Assembly (NCBI RefSeq): GCF_023896955.1
Contig: NZ_JAMHIW010000002.1
Coordinates: 248,001 to 312,000, forward strand
DNA length: 64,000 bases
Reading direction: 5' to 3'
Source: Micromonospora sp. RHAY321
GTDB lineage: Bacteria > Actinomycetota > Actinomycetes > Mycobacteriales > Micromonosporaceae
Part shown: piece by piece, positions 19,106 through 26,846 of the stretch
Layout of the letters: the number at the start of each line of letters is the position of its first letter
Numbering within the stretch: position 1 is the first letter of the stretch
The notes under the pieces: model-generated
Told to the model about the DNA's origin: nothing
Database searches by the model: none
What the model saw: the letters and a program-made list of their open reading frames with translations, nothing else
Program-made: the position numbers and the translations under genes

Positions 19106-20005
19106 GTGTCGTCACCAACCACCACCCGTCCCCGTTCCGTGGTAGCCCGAGCCGTGCGGCTCGCGCTGGCCGCCACCCTCGTCGCCGGCGGCGTCCTCGC
19201 CGGCTCCTCCGGCGCCGCGCAGGCGGCGAGCCCGTACGAGCGGGGCCCGAACCCCACCACCGCGATCCTGGAGGCCAGTCGCGGCCCGTTCGCCACGGCC
19301 TCGCAGAACGTGTCCTCGCTGAGCGTCACCGGCTTCGGCGGCGGCGTCATCTACTACCCGACCAGCACCAGCGAGGGCACCTTCGGCGCCGTCGCCATCT
19401 CGCCCGGCTACACCGCGGCCTGGTCCAGCATCAGTTGGCTCGGCCCCCGGCTCGCCTCACACGGCTTCGTGGTGATCGGAATCGAGACCAACAGCCGGTT
19501 CGACCAGCCGGACAGCCGTGGCCGGCAACTGCTCGCCGCACTGGACTACCTGGTCGAGCGCAGCTCGGTGCGTACCCGGATCGACGGCACCCGGCTCGCG
19601 GTGGCCGGTCACTCGATGGGCGGCGGCGGAAGCCTGGAGGCGGCGTCCTCCCGGCCGTCGTTGCAGGCCGCGGTGCCGCTGGCGCCGTGGAACACGGACA
19701 AGAGCTGGTCCGAGCTGCAGGTGCCCACCCTGATCGTCGGTGGCGAGAGCGACAGCGTCGCGCCGGTCTCGTCGCACTCGGAGCCGTTCTACAACAGCAT
19801 TCCGTCCTCCGCGGAGAAGGCGTACCTGGAGCTGAACGGGGCGAGCCACTTCTTCCCGCAGTCGGTCAACACGCCGACCGCCCGACAGATGGTGGCCTGG
19901 CTCAAGCGGTTCGTCGACGACGACACCCGCTACGAGCCGTTCCTCTGCCCCGGCCCGAGTGGACTGCAGATCGAGGAGTACCGCAACACCTGCCCCAGTT
20001 CCTGA
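19106..20005 (+). CDS. Secreted cutinase / PET-hydrolase-family polyester hydrolase
   Basis: 299 residues from a GTG at 19106 spaced eight bases from AGGGAG; GTG 19097 is the alternative. A signal peptide ends near residue 41 (AQAAS). The mature protein closely follows Thermobifida-type cutinases: [10 protein letters not shown] start, oxyanion Tyr102 (SPGYTA), and nucleophile Ser170 in GHSMGGGG. Trp195 (PLAPW), Asp216 (ESDSVAPV) and His248 (GASHFF) follow, with a C-terminal Cys pair (FLCPGP and NTCPSS). These enzymes hydrolyse cutin, aliphatic polyesters and, to varying degree, polyethylene terephthalate. A terminator follows, so it is its own unit. Activity on PET is not proved by sequence. 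Confidence 0.92.
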   Translation: MSSPTTTRPRSVVARAVRLALAATLVAGGVLAGSSGAAQAASPYERGPNPTTAILEASRGPFATASQNVSSLSVTGFGGGVIYYPTSTSEGTFGAVAISPGYTAAWSSISWLGPRLASHGFVVIGIETNSRFDQPDSRGRQLLAALDYLVERSSVRTRIDGTRLAVAGHSMGGGGSLEAASSRPSLQAAVPLAPWNTDKSWSELQVPTLIVGGESDSVAPVSSHSEPFYNSIPSSAEKAYLELNGASHFFPQSVNTPTARQMVAWLKRFVDDDTRYEPFLCPGPSGLQIEEYRNTCPSS

Positions 20006-20014
20006 CCGCGAACC

Positions 20015-20043
20015 CGGGGCGGTCGCCGGTGGCGGCCGCCCCG
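20015..20043. terminator. Terminator after the cutinase
   Basis: 13-bp stem (one G-U pair) with arms 20015-20027 and 20031-20043 and a 3-base loop, ten bases after the cutinase stop. It isolates the cutinase from the ABC operon. Confidence 0.8.
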
Positions 20044-20075
20044 CTTCGTGTGCCGGTGGGGAGGTATTGAAGGTC

Positions 20076-20111
20076 TTGACGCGGTACCCGAGAAACGTAC
20101 ACTGCGAGTGT
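20076..20111 (+). promoter_or_regulatory. Promoter and possible operator of the branched-chain-type ABC operon
   Basis: TTGACG (20076-20081) and TACACT (20098-20103) are 16 bases apart. ACACT-GCG-AGTGT (20099-20111) is a perfect short inverted repeat overlapping the -10, suitable for a repressor. The TetR at 26147 is a possible partner but nothing in the sequence links them directly. Confidence 0.5.
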
Positions 20112-20143
20112 AAATAACACCCGCCACGACAGAGGGATGGGTG

Positions 20144-20929
20144 ATGGAGCGCGGCCTCGCATTGCACCACATCGGCGTACGTTTCGGTGGCCTCACCGCC
20201 CTCGACGACGTCTCTCTGCGGGTGTCACCCAACCGGGTGGTGGGCGTCATCGGGCCCAACGGCGCCGGCAAGACCACGGTGTTCAACGTGATCTGCGGTT
20301 TCGTCGCGCCGGAGACGGGTTCGCTCACCCTCGACGGCGCGCCCCTGCGGCCACGGCCGCACCGGCTGACGCGCCTCGGCATCGCCCGCACCCTGCAGGG
20401 CACCGGGCTCTTCGCCGGGCTCACCGTGCTGGAGAACGTCATGACCGGCGCCTCGCACACCGCGCGGGCCGGTTTCGTGCCGGCGCTGCTCGGCCTGCCC
20501 AGCAGCGACCGCGACGAGCGGCGGCTGCGCCAGCACGCGCTGGACATCCTGGACGACCTGGGCATCGCCGGGCACGCCGGCGCCGCGCCGGCCACACTGC
20601 CCTTCGCCGTACGGCAGCGGGTCGCCCTGGCCCGCGCGCTCGCCGCCCGACCCCGGCTGCTCCTGCTCGACGAACCCGCCGGTGGCCTCGGTGCCGACGA
20701 CATCACCGAGTTGGCGGAGCTGATCCGGCAGCTTCCCCGACGGGACGTCGACCCCTGCGCGGTGCTGCTGGTGGAACACCACATGGATCTGGTGATGGCG
20801 GTCTGCGACGAGATCGTGGTTCTCGACTTCGGCCGGGTGATCGCCGCCGGCACACCGGACGAGATCCGCGACGACCCGGCGGTCACCGACGCCTACCTCG
20901 GCGCCGCCATCGACGAGGCCGCCGCGTGA
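20144..20929 (+). CDS. Branched-chain-amino-acid-type ABC transporter ATPase (LivG-like)
   Basis: 261 residues from ATG 20144, with GAGGG at 20132; a GTG three bases earlier is equally placed. Walker A is GPNGAGKTT and Walker B LLLLDEPAGG. The signature region reads LPFAVRQRVALARAL, the relaxed form typical of LivG/UrtD ATPases. The His switch follows (VLLVEHHMDLV). It powers uptake with the second ATPase and two permeases downstream. LIV-type systems carry amino acids, amides, urea or aromatic and short organic acids, so the name does not fix the substrate. Its stop overlaps the first copy of a tandem repeat. Confidence 0.9.
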   Translation: MERGLALHHIGVRFGGLTALDDVSLRVSPNRVVGVIGPNGAGKTTVFNVICGFVAPETGSLTLDGAPLRPRPHRLTRLGIARTLQGTGLFAGLTVLENVMTGASHTARAGFVPALLGLPSSDRDERRLRQHALDILDDLGIAGHAGAAPATLPFAVRQRVALARALAARPRLLLLDEPAGGLGADDITELAELIRQLPRRDVDPCAVLLVEHHMDLVMAVCDEIVVLDFGRVIAAGTPDEIRDDPAVTDAYLGAAIDEAAA

Positions 20930-21057
20930 GCGCGAGGAGTGAGCCGGGTTTGCGAGCCCCGCAGTCGCGAACGAAAGGTGGCACCGGTGAGCGCGAGGAG
21001 TGAGCCGGGTTTGCGAGCCCCGCAGTCGCGAACGGGAGGTGGCACCGCGTGAGCGCG
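20926..21057 (+). repeat. Tandem 61/62-base direct repeat between the two ATPase genes
   Basis: Copy 1 is 20926-20986 and copy 2 is 20987-21048, nearly identical. Each begins GTGAGCGCG and ends with a ribosome-site-like AAAGGTGG or GGGAGGTGG and GGCACC. A third GTGAGCGCG at 21049-21057 is the start of the next ATPase gene. Copy 1 begins at the GTG overlapping the upstream stop (GTGA). A 21-codon reading frame from the GTG at 20987 ends in a TGA overlapping the downstream GTG. The unit therefore looks like a duplicated gene-start segment forming coupled minicistrons. Confidence 0.9.
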
Positions 21058-21771
21058 CAGGATCTGCTCGTGGTGCGTGGTCTGGTGGCCGGCTATGGCG
21101 CCGCGCCCGTGCTGCAGGCCATCGACCTCACCGTTCCGGCCGGCACCATCGCCGCGGTCGTCGGTGCCAACGGCGCCGGCAAGACCACCCTGCTGCGCGC
21201 GCTGTCCGGCATGATCCGCCCGGCCGCCGGGCAGGTGCTCCTCGCAGGGGAGGACCTGCGCGGTACGCCGGTGGAGAAGCTCGTCCGGCGGGGCATGGCG
21301 CACGTGCCGGAGGGCCGGGGCGTGATCAACGAGCTGACCGTCGACGAGAACCTGCGGCTCGGCGGGCTGTGGCGGCGCGACCGGGCCGACGCCGGTCGTG
21401 CGCTCACCGAGGTCTACGAGCTCTTCGAGCCGCTGGCGCGGCGCCGCCGGCACCTCGGCCACCAGCTCTCCGGTGGCGAGCGGCAGATGCTCGCGCTCGG
21501 TCGGGCGCTGGTCGCCCGACCGCGCCTGCTGCTGCTCGACGAGCCGTCACTCGGGCTGGCGCCGCGGGTGGTCGCTCGGACCATGGCCCTGCTCCGGCAA
21601 CTGCGTGACCGTACCGGCCTGACGGTGCTGCTGGTCGAGCAGAACGTGCGCAGCGCACTGGCCGTCGCCGACCAGGGCGTCGTGATGGCCCTCGGCCGGG
21701 TGGTGATCGCCGCTCCGGCCGACAAGCTGCGTGACGACGTCGAGCTGCGGCACGCGTACCTCGGTTTCTGA
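21049..21771 (+). CDS. Branched-chain-amino-acid-type ABC transporter ATPase (LivF-like)
   Basis: 240 residues from GTG 21049 with GGGAGGTGG upstream. Walker A is GANGAGKTT, the signature LSGGERQMLALGRAL, Walker B LLLLDEPSLGLAP, and the His-switch region LLVEQNV. The segment HVPEGRGVINELTV is characteristic of LivF. It pairs with the LivG-like ATPase as a heterodimer on the two permeases. The start lies at the end of the tandem repeat, so its translation may depend on coupling through the repeat. Confidence 0.92.
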   Translation: MSAQDLLVVRGLVAGYGAAPVLQAIDLTVPAGTIAAVVGANGAGKTTLLRALSGMIRPAAGQVLLAGEDLRGTPVEKLVRRGMAHVPEGRGVINELTVDENLRLGGLWRRDRADAGRALTEVYELFEPLARRRRHLGHQLSGGERQMLALGRALVARPRLLLLDEPSLGLAPRVVARTMALLRQLRDRTGLTVLLVEQNVRSALAVADQGVVMALGRVVIAAPADKLRDDVELRHAYLGF

Positions 21772-21874
21772 CCACCACCTCGTCCCCAGGAGGGAGGACT
21801 GTTGGACCGCTTCGTCTTTCTCACCACCACCTCGTCCCCAGGAGGGAGGACTGTTGGACCGCTTCGTCTTTCTC
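21771..21874 (+). repeat. Perfect 52-base tandem duplication of a translation start region
   Basis: Copies 21771-21822 and 21823-21874 are identical. Each holds CAGGAGGGAGGA and a TTG followed by the first codons of the permease. Because 52 is not a multiple of three, the upstream TTG (21802) opens a different frame that runs without the permease product. Only the TTG in copy 2 (21854) is in frame. The first copy is therefore a decoy start. Confidence 0.95.
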
Positions 21875-22732
21875 ACCATCGACGGCCTTTCCCGGGGCGC
21901 GGTGTACGCCGCGTTCGCGCTCGCCCTGGTGCTCATCTGGCGGGCGGCACGGGTCGTCAACTTCGCGCAGGGGGCGATGGCCGTCGCCGCCGCGTACGTC
22001 GCCTACACCGTGTCCGCGCAGACCGGCTCGTACTGGCTGGGCTTCGTGGTGGCGATCGTCGCCGGGCTGCTGCTCGGTGCGCTGGTCGACCGGGCGGTGA
22101 TGCGCTACGTCGACCACACCTCGCCGCTCAACCCGGTGATCGTCGCGCTCGGGCTGGTGCTGCTGATCCAGGCCGTCCTGGGCATGGTGTACGGCAGTGA
22201 GTTCCGCCCCGCCGAGGCGCCGTTCAGCCGCTCCGCTCTCACGGTGGGCGGGTTGGCCGTGCTCTCGCCGTACGACCTGTTCGTGTTCGCGACGATCGGG
22301 GTGGTGGTCGTCGGGTTGGCCTGGATCTTCGCGCGGACGGCGGTCGGGCTGCGGATGCGCGCGGCGGCGTTCGCCCCGGAGGTGTCCCGACTGCTCGGGG
22401 TCAACGTCGGCGGCATGCTGACCCTCGGCTGGGCGCTCGCCTCGGGTGTGGGCGCGCTGGCCGCCATGCTGGTCATCCCCACCGAGCTGGGCCTGCACCC
22501 GCACGCCATGGATCTGGTCTTCGTCTCGGCGTTCACCGCGGCGGTGGTCGGTGGCCTGGACAGTCCACCCGGGGCGGTGGTCGGCGGTCTGGTGGTGGGT
22601 CTGCTGCTCTCCTACGTCAGCGGTTACGCCGGCAGTGACCTCACGCCGCTGGCGGTGCTGGTCCTGCTGCTGGCGGTGCTGCTGGTCCGGCCCGGCGGGC
22701 TGTTCGCCCCGGTCGCGGCGAGGCGGGTGTGA
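21854..22732 (+). CDS. Branched-chain-amino-acid-type ABC permease (LivH-like)
   Basis: 292 residues, probably from TTG 21854 with GGAGGGAGGA upstream. About eight hydrophobic segments and the LivH signature are visible: GLSRGAVYAAFALALVLIWRA, VNFAQGAMAV and a C-terminal GGLDSPPGAVVGGLVVGLL loop. The family motif NFAxG is retained. It forms a heterodimeric channel with the next permease, whose GTG overlaps this stop. The duplicated start region suggests translation efficiency has changed recently. Confidence 0.9.
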   Translation: MDRFVFLTIDGLSRGAVYAAFALALVLIWRAARVVNFAQGAMAVAAAYVAYTVSAQTGSYWLGFVVAIVAGLLLGALVDRAVMRYVDHTSPLNPVIVALGLVLLIQAVLGMVYGSEFRPAEAPFSRSALTVGGLAVLSPYDLFVFATIGVVVVGLAWIFARTAVGLRMRAAAFAPEVSRLLGVNVGGMLTLGWALASGVGALAAMLVIPTELGLHPHAMDLVFVSAFTAAVVGGLDSPPGAVVGGLVVGLLLSYVSGYAGSDLTPLAVLVLLLAVLLVRPGGLFAPVAARRV

Positions 22733-23841
22733 GCGCCACCCGGGCGGCCGTGCCGCCGAAGCAGCGGCCGGCCGACGCCGGCGACCGTCCGGTCGACCGG
22801 CGGCGTGGCTCGACCCTGCTGCGCCACCTCGCCATCATGCTCGCCGCCGGGCTGCTGCTGGTCGGGGTCAGTTACGCCGTCGAGCCGTTCCGCAACTTCC
22901 AGCTCGCCACGGTGGCGGCCTACCTCTGCGCCACCGCCGGGTTGACGGTCCTCACCGGGCTCAACGGCCAGCTCTCGCTCGGGCACGGCGCGTTGATGGC
23001 GACGGGTGCGTACACGGTGGCGTTCTGCCAGAACGCGTTCGCCGACCGGGGGATGACCGGCGGCTGGCTGCTGCCGCTCTCGCTCGGTGCGGCGGTGCTC
23101 GGCACGGTGGCGGTCGGTGCGGTCGTCGGCGTCGCGGCGGCGCGGCTGCGCGGTCCCTACCTGGCCGGGGTGACCCTGGCCGTGGCTGTCGTCGTGCCGG
23201 CGCTGGCCGTCACCTTCGACGGCGTCTTCAACGGTGAGCAGGGGCTGTCGGTGCCGGTGGAGCCGCCGCCGGTGTCGCTCGGGCCGTACTTCCCCTACGA
23301 GCGGTGGCAGCTCTGGCTCACCGGCGCGGCCACCCTGCTCGCCCTGCTGCTGCTGGCCAACCTGATCCGCAGCCGGTACGGGCGCACCTTCCGGGCGGTC
23401 CGCGACGACGAGGTGGCCGCGCGTCTCGCCGGCATCCACGTGGCCCGTACCCAGGTGCTGGCGTTCGTGGTCAGCGCCGCCACCGCGGGTCTCGGCGGCG
23501 CGCTGCTCGCGGTGCTGGCGCAGAGCGTCTCACCGGGCGCGTTCTCGCTGACCCTGTCGCTGTTCCTGCTGATGGCCGTGGTGATCGGCGGTCTCGGCCG
23601 CCTCACCGGCGCGCTGTGGGGCGCCGTCCTGCTGGTCGCCCTGCCCGATCTCACCCACTCCTTGACCGAGATGCTGACCCTCTCGCCCGCCGTGGCGCAG
23701 CGGATGGAGGGCAACCTCCCGCTGGCGATCTTCGGAATCACCCTGATCGTCGTCATGATCGCCGCGCCCGGTGGCGTGCAGGGTCTGCTGTCGCGTCTCG
23801 GCCGGGCGCTGCTGGCCCGGTGGTCGGCGCGGCGGTCCTGA
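22729..23841 (+). CDS. Branched-chain-amino-acid-type ABC permease (LivM-like)
   Basis: 370 residues from a GTG overlapping the LivH stop. About 40 charged residues precede the first membrane segment. LivM hallmarks are ATAGLTVLTGLNGQLSLGHGALMATGAYT, VRDDEVAARLAGIHVARTQVLAFVVSA and VIGGLGRLTGALWGAVLL. It completes the membrane channel of the importer. Confidence 0.92.
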   Translation: MSATRAAVPPKQRPADAGDRPVDRRRGSTLLRHLAIMLAAGLLLVGVSYAVEPFRNFQLATVAAYLCATAGLTVLTGLNGQLSLGHGALMATGAYTVAFCQNAFADRGMTGGWLLPLSLGAAVLGTVAVGAVVGVAAARLRGPYLAGVTLAVAVVVPALAVTFDGVFNGEQGLSVPVEPPPVSLGPYFPYERWQLWLTGAATLLALLLLANLIRSRYGRTFRAVRDDEVAARLAGIHVARTQVLAFVVSAATAGLGGALLAVLAQSVSPGAFSLTLSLFLLMAVVIGGLGRLTGALWGAVLLVALPDLTHSLTEMLTLSPAVAQRMEGNLPLAIFGITLIVVMIAAPGGVQGLLSRLGRALLARWSARRS

Positions 23842-23923
23842 GCTGTCCCGGTCCGGCTCCGGCCGGGCGTCCCACCACCACAGAAGTTCGACTGAACCGG
23901 ACCGAGAAAGGTCGGTGTTTCCC

Positions 23924-25210
23924 ATGCACCGTTCGGCACGACGCGGTCTCGCGATCGCCAGCACCATAGCCCTGCTGATCAGCGCCGCCGGCTGCAGCGG
24001 CGACGACGGTTCCGGTCCCGGCGGGGGATCGGTGCCGGGCGTCACCGACTCGGAGATCGTCGTCGGCACGCACATGCCGCTCACCGGCCCGGCCTCGGCC
24101 GGCTATTCCAAGATCGCTCCGGCGACGAAGGCGTACTTCGACTACGTCAACGCCAACGGCGGCGTACACGGGCGCAAGATCACTTACAAGATCATGGACG
24201 ACGGCTACAACCCGGCGAACACCCAGCAGGTGGTTCGGCAGCTCGTCCTGCAGGACAAGGTCTTCGCCGTGCTCAACGGCCTCGGCACGCCGACGCACAC
24301 CGGCGTGCTCGACTTCCTCAAGAGCAACCGGGTGCCGGACCTCTTCGTCGCCTCCGGCAGCCGTAGCTGGGACCAGCCGGACAAGTACCCGGGCACGTTC
24401 GGGTTCAACCCGGACTACACGGTCGAGGGCAAGATCCTCGCCACCTACGCGAAGGCGAACCTGGCCGGCCAGAAGGTCTGCTTCCTCGGCCAGGACGACG
24501 ACTTCGGCCGGGACAGCCTGGTCGGCGTGGAGAAGGTGCTCGGCGCGACCGGCGTGGCGGTCAAGCAGACGTACGTCACCAGCAACACCAACGTGGCGCC
24601 GCAGATCGGCGCGTTCAAGGCGGCCGGTTGCCAGGTCGTCGTGCTCGCCACCGTGCCCGGCTTCACGGCGCTCTCCATCGGCACCGCGGCGCGGCTGGGC
24701 TTCAAGCCACAGTGGCTGGTCTCCAACGTCGGGGCCGATTACCCCACCCTGGCCAAGCAGCTCGGCACCGCCGCGCCGCTGCTGGAGGGCATGGTCGGCA
24801 CCAACTACCTGCCCATGCAGAACGACACCGCGAACCCGTGGATCCAGCTCTTCGCGAAAATCAACAAGACGCACAACGGTGACGCGCCCTTCGACGGCAA
24901 CACCGTCTACGGCATGTCGGTCGGCTACCTCTTCGTGCAGGTGCTGCTGGCAGCCGGCAAGGATCTCACCCGGGAGAAGGTCCTGCAGACCGTGCAGAAG
25001 GGCGGCTTCCAGGGGCCCGGGCTGGTGCCGCTGCGCTTCTCCGCGAACGACCACTCCGGCTACGGCGGGCAGCGGCTGAGCCGGGTGACCGGGGGAGTGC
25101 AGAGCTACTTCGGGCCGGCGTACGAGACGGACGAGGCGGACGGCCCGGTCAACGAGTACACGGCCACACCGGTGGCACCGCCGGCCAACGGGGTGCCGAC
25201 CGTCTCCTGA
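23924..25210 (+). CDS. ABC transporter substrate-binding lipoprotein (Leu/Ile/Val-type)
   Basis: 428 residues from ATG 23924 with GAGAAAGG upstream. A signal peptide ends in lipobox LISAAGC. The mature domain is a type I periplasmic-binding fold (DSEIVVGTHMPLTGPAS, FDYVNANGGVHGRKI, QQVVRQLVLQDKVFAVLNGLGT, CFLGQDDDFGRDSLVGVEKVL). It is the last gene of the importer operon. Binding-pocket residues cannot be assigned with confidence, so the ligand is open; hydroxy or aromatic acids would fit the catabolic genes that follow. Confidence 0.9.
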   Translation: MHRSARRGLAIASTIALLISAAGCSGDDGSGPGGGSVPGVTDSEIVVGTHMPLTGPASAGYSKIAPATKAYFDYVNANGGVHGRKITYKIMDDGYNPANTQQVVRQLVLQDKVFAVLNGLGTPTHTGVLDFLKSNRVPDLFVASGSRSWDQPDKYPGTFGFNPDYTVEGKILATYAKANLAGQKVCFLGQDDDFGRDSLVGVEKVLGATGVAVKQTYVTSNTNVAPQIGAFKAAGCQVVVLATVPGFTALSIGTAARLGFKPQWLVSNVGADYPTLAKQLGTAAPLLEGMVGTNYLPMQNDTANPWIQLFAKINKTHNGDAPFDGNTVYGMSVGYLFVQVLLAAGKDLTREKVLQTVQKGGFQGPGLVPLRFSANDHSGYGGQRLSRVTGGVQSYFGPAYETDEADGPVNEYTATPVAPPANGVPTVS

Positions 25211-25271
25211 GGACGGTCGTCCGGCTGCCTCGATCGCGGCGCGTGGGCGCGTTGGACGCGCGTCACGGACG

Positions 25272-25301
25272 TTGACCGGCGCCGATCGCCACTTCTACTA
25301 T
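25272..25301 (+). promoter_or_regulatory. Leaderless promoter of the SDR gene
   Basis: TTGACC (25272-25277) and TACTAT (25296-25301) are 18 bases apart. The GTG start at 25309 lies seven bases after the -10, placing transcription start at or beside the codon. No ribosome site is present upstream, consistent with a leaderless transcript. Confidence 0.65.
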
Positions 25302-25308
25302 CTGCACT

Positions 25309-26076
25309 GTGAATGCATATTCGGGTCGCCTTGCCGATCGGGTCGCCATCGTCACCGGTGCCAGTAGGGGAATCGGTCTGGCCATCGCCCAGCGGCTGGT
25401 GGCCGAGGGCGCGCGGGTGGGCCTGACCGCCCGACGTCCGGAGGCGTTGGCCGAGGCGGTCGACGCCCTGGGCGGGCCCGCGTACGCCGTGGCCGTGCCC
25501 GGGCGCGCCGACGACGCCGAACACCGGGCCGCCGCCGTGCGCGAGGTCAGCGCCGCGTTCGGGCCGGTGGACCTCCTGGTCAACAACACCGGCATCAACC
25601 CGGTGCACGGCCCGCTGGTCGGGCTGGACCTGGCGGCGGCGCGCAAGATCCTCGACGTCAACCTGGTCGCCGCGCTCGGCTGGGTGCAGGAGGTCTGCGC
25701 CGCCGGCATGGCCGACCGGGGTGGCTGCGTGGTCAACGTCTCGTCGGTCGCCGGGCTCGGCCCGTCACCCGGCATCGCCTTCTACGGAGTGAGCAAGGCA
25801 GCGCTCAACCACCTCACGGCCAGCCTCGCCGTGGAGCTGGGGCCGGCCGTCCGGGTCAACGCCGTCGCCCCCGGCGTGGTGAAGACCCGCTTCGCCGCCG
25901 CGCTCTACGAGGGCCGGGAGGAGGAGGTCGCCGCGCGGTATCCCCTCGGGCGGCTCGGCCTGCCGCAGGACGTGGCCGGCCTGGTCGCCTTCCTCGCCTC
26001 CGCCGACGCCGCCTGGATCACCGGACAGACCATCGTGTGCGACGGCGGCGTCACGCTGACCGGTCGAGCCGGATGA
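25309..26076 (+). CDS. Short-chain dehydrogenase/reductase
   Basis: This 255-residue Rossmann enzyme has cofactor motif GASRGIG, NNTG in place of the usual NNAG, and catalytic Ser in VVNVSSVAG. YGVSK (Tyr-x3-Lys) and the C-terminal ITGQTIVCDGG follow. Residues LTARRPEALAEAVDAL after strand 2 (Arg-Arg) favour NADP(H). It resembles FabG-type 3-oxoacyl reductases and related alcohol dehydrogenases. Near an acyl-CoA dehydrogenase and a MaoC hydratase it probably works on a CoA ester or hydroxy acid. Confidence 0.88.
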   Translation: MNAYSGRLADRVAIVTGASRGIGLAIAQRLVAEGARVGLTARRPEALAEAVDALGGPAYAVAVPGRADDAEHRAAAVREVSAAFGPVDLLVNNTGINPVHGPLVGLDLAAARKILDVNLVAALGWVQEVCAAGMADRGGCVVNVSSVAGLGPSPGIAFYGVSKAALNHLTASLAVELGPAVRVNAVAPGVVKTRFAAALYEGREEEVAARYPLGRLGLPQDVAGLVAFLASADAAWITGQTIVCDGGVTLTGRAG

Positions 26077-26146
26077 CGGCGCCCGTGGACGCCCGGATGA
26101 CGCTGCTCGCGGCCTGTCTAGACTCTGCGGTGCGTCGGGGGGCGTC

Positions 26147-26782
26147 GTGGCGGTGAAGGGGCGGGGGCGGATGGGCGGGGTCGAGGTCCAGGGCCGGGTC
26201 GACGGACGGACCGCCCGAGCCGAGCGCACCCGTGCGGCGATCGTCGAGGCGCACCTCGCGCTCATCTCCGAGGGCGACCTCCGGCCGACCGGGGAACGCA
26301 TCGCCGAGCGGGCCGGCATCTCGTTGCGGACGCTCTGGACCAACTTCAAGGACATGGAGACCCTCTTCGAGGCCAGCGGCGCGGAGGTGCTCCGCCAGCA
26401 GGACGCCGCCTACCGGCCGATCTCGCCGGCGCTGCCGCTGTCGAAGCGGGTCGACGCGTACTGCCGGCAACGGGCCCGGCTGCTCCAGCTCATCGCGCCG
26501 TCGGCGCGGGCCGCCCAGATGCGCGAGCCGGTCTCCGACCAGTTGCACCGCAACCGGCTCAAGCACATCGAACGCGTCCGGGACGAGGTGGAGGAGCTCT
26601 TCGCCGCCGAGCTGGCGCAGGCCGGGCCCGGGCGCGGCCAGCTGCTCAACGCGCTGGTCGCGGCGAGCATGTGGCCGGCCTGGTCGATGCTGCGTGACGG
26701 CCTGGGGCTGGGCGTGGATCAGGCCCGTGGGGTGATGGCGCGGACGGTCGGCGCCCTGCTGGCCGAGGTGCCGGCCGGCTGA
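26147..26782 (+). CDS. TetR family transcriptional regulator
   Basis: About 211 residues from GTG 26147; GTG 26153 is an alternative, and GGGGGG lies just upstream. The helix-turn-helix is ERIAERAGISLRTLWTNF, with Leu-Trp where many relatives have Ile-Tyr. The effector domain is helical and its ligand unknown. The gene sits between the SDR and the LuxR-type regulator, so control of the nearby import and oxidation genes is plausible but not shown. Confidence 0.85.
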   Translation: MAVKGRGRMGGVEVQGRVDGRTARAERTRAAIVEAHLALISEGDLRPTGERIAERAGISLRTLWTNFKDMETLFEASGAEVLRQQDAAYRPISPALPLSKRVDAYCRQRARLLQLIAPSARAAQMREPVSDQLHRNRLKHIERVRDEVEELFAAELAQAGPGRGQLLNALVAASMWPAWSMLRDGLGLGVDQARGVMARTVGALLAEVPAG

Positions 26783-26846
26783 CACCGGCCCCTCACGCTG
26801 GCTGCCACCTCTTTCCATTCGGTTACCGATAGGTGACACTGAATGC

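Noticed and set aside
21802..22200. 132-codon frame opened by the first copy of the duplicated permease start
   Set aside because: It is the out-of-frame product of the decoy TTG, Arg/Gly-rich and without membrane segments.
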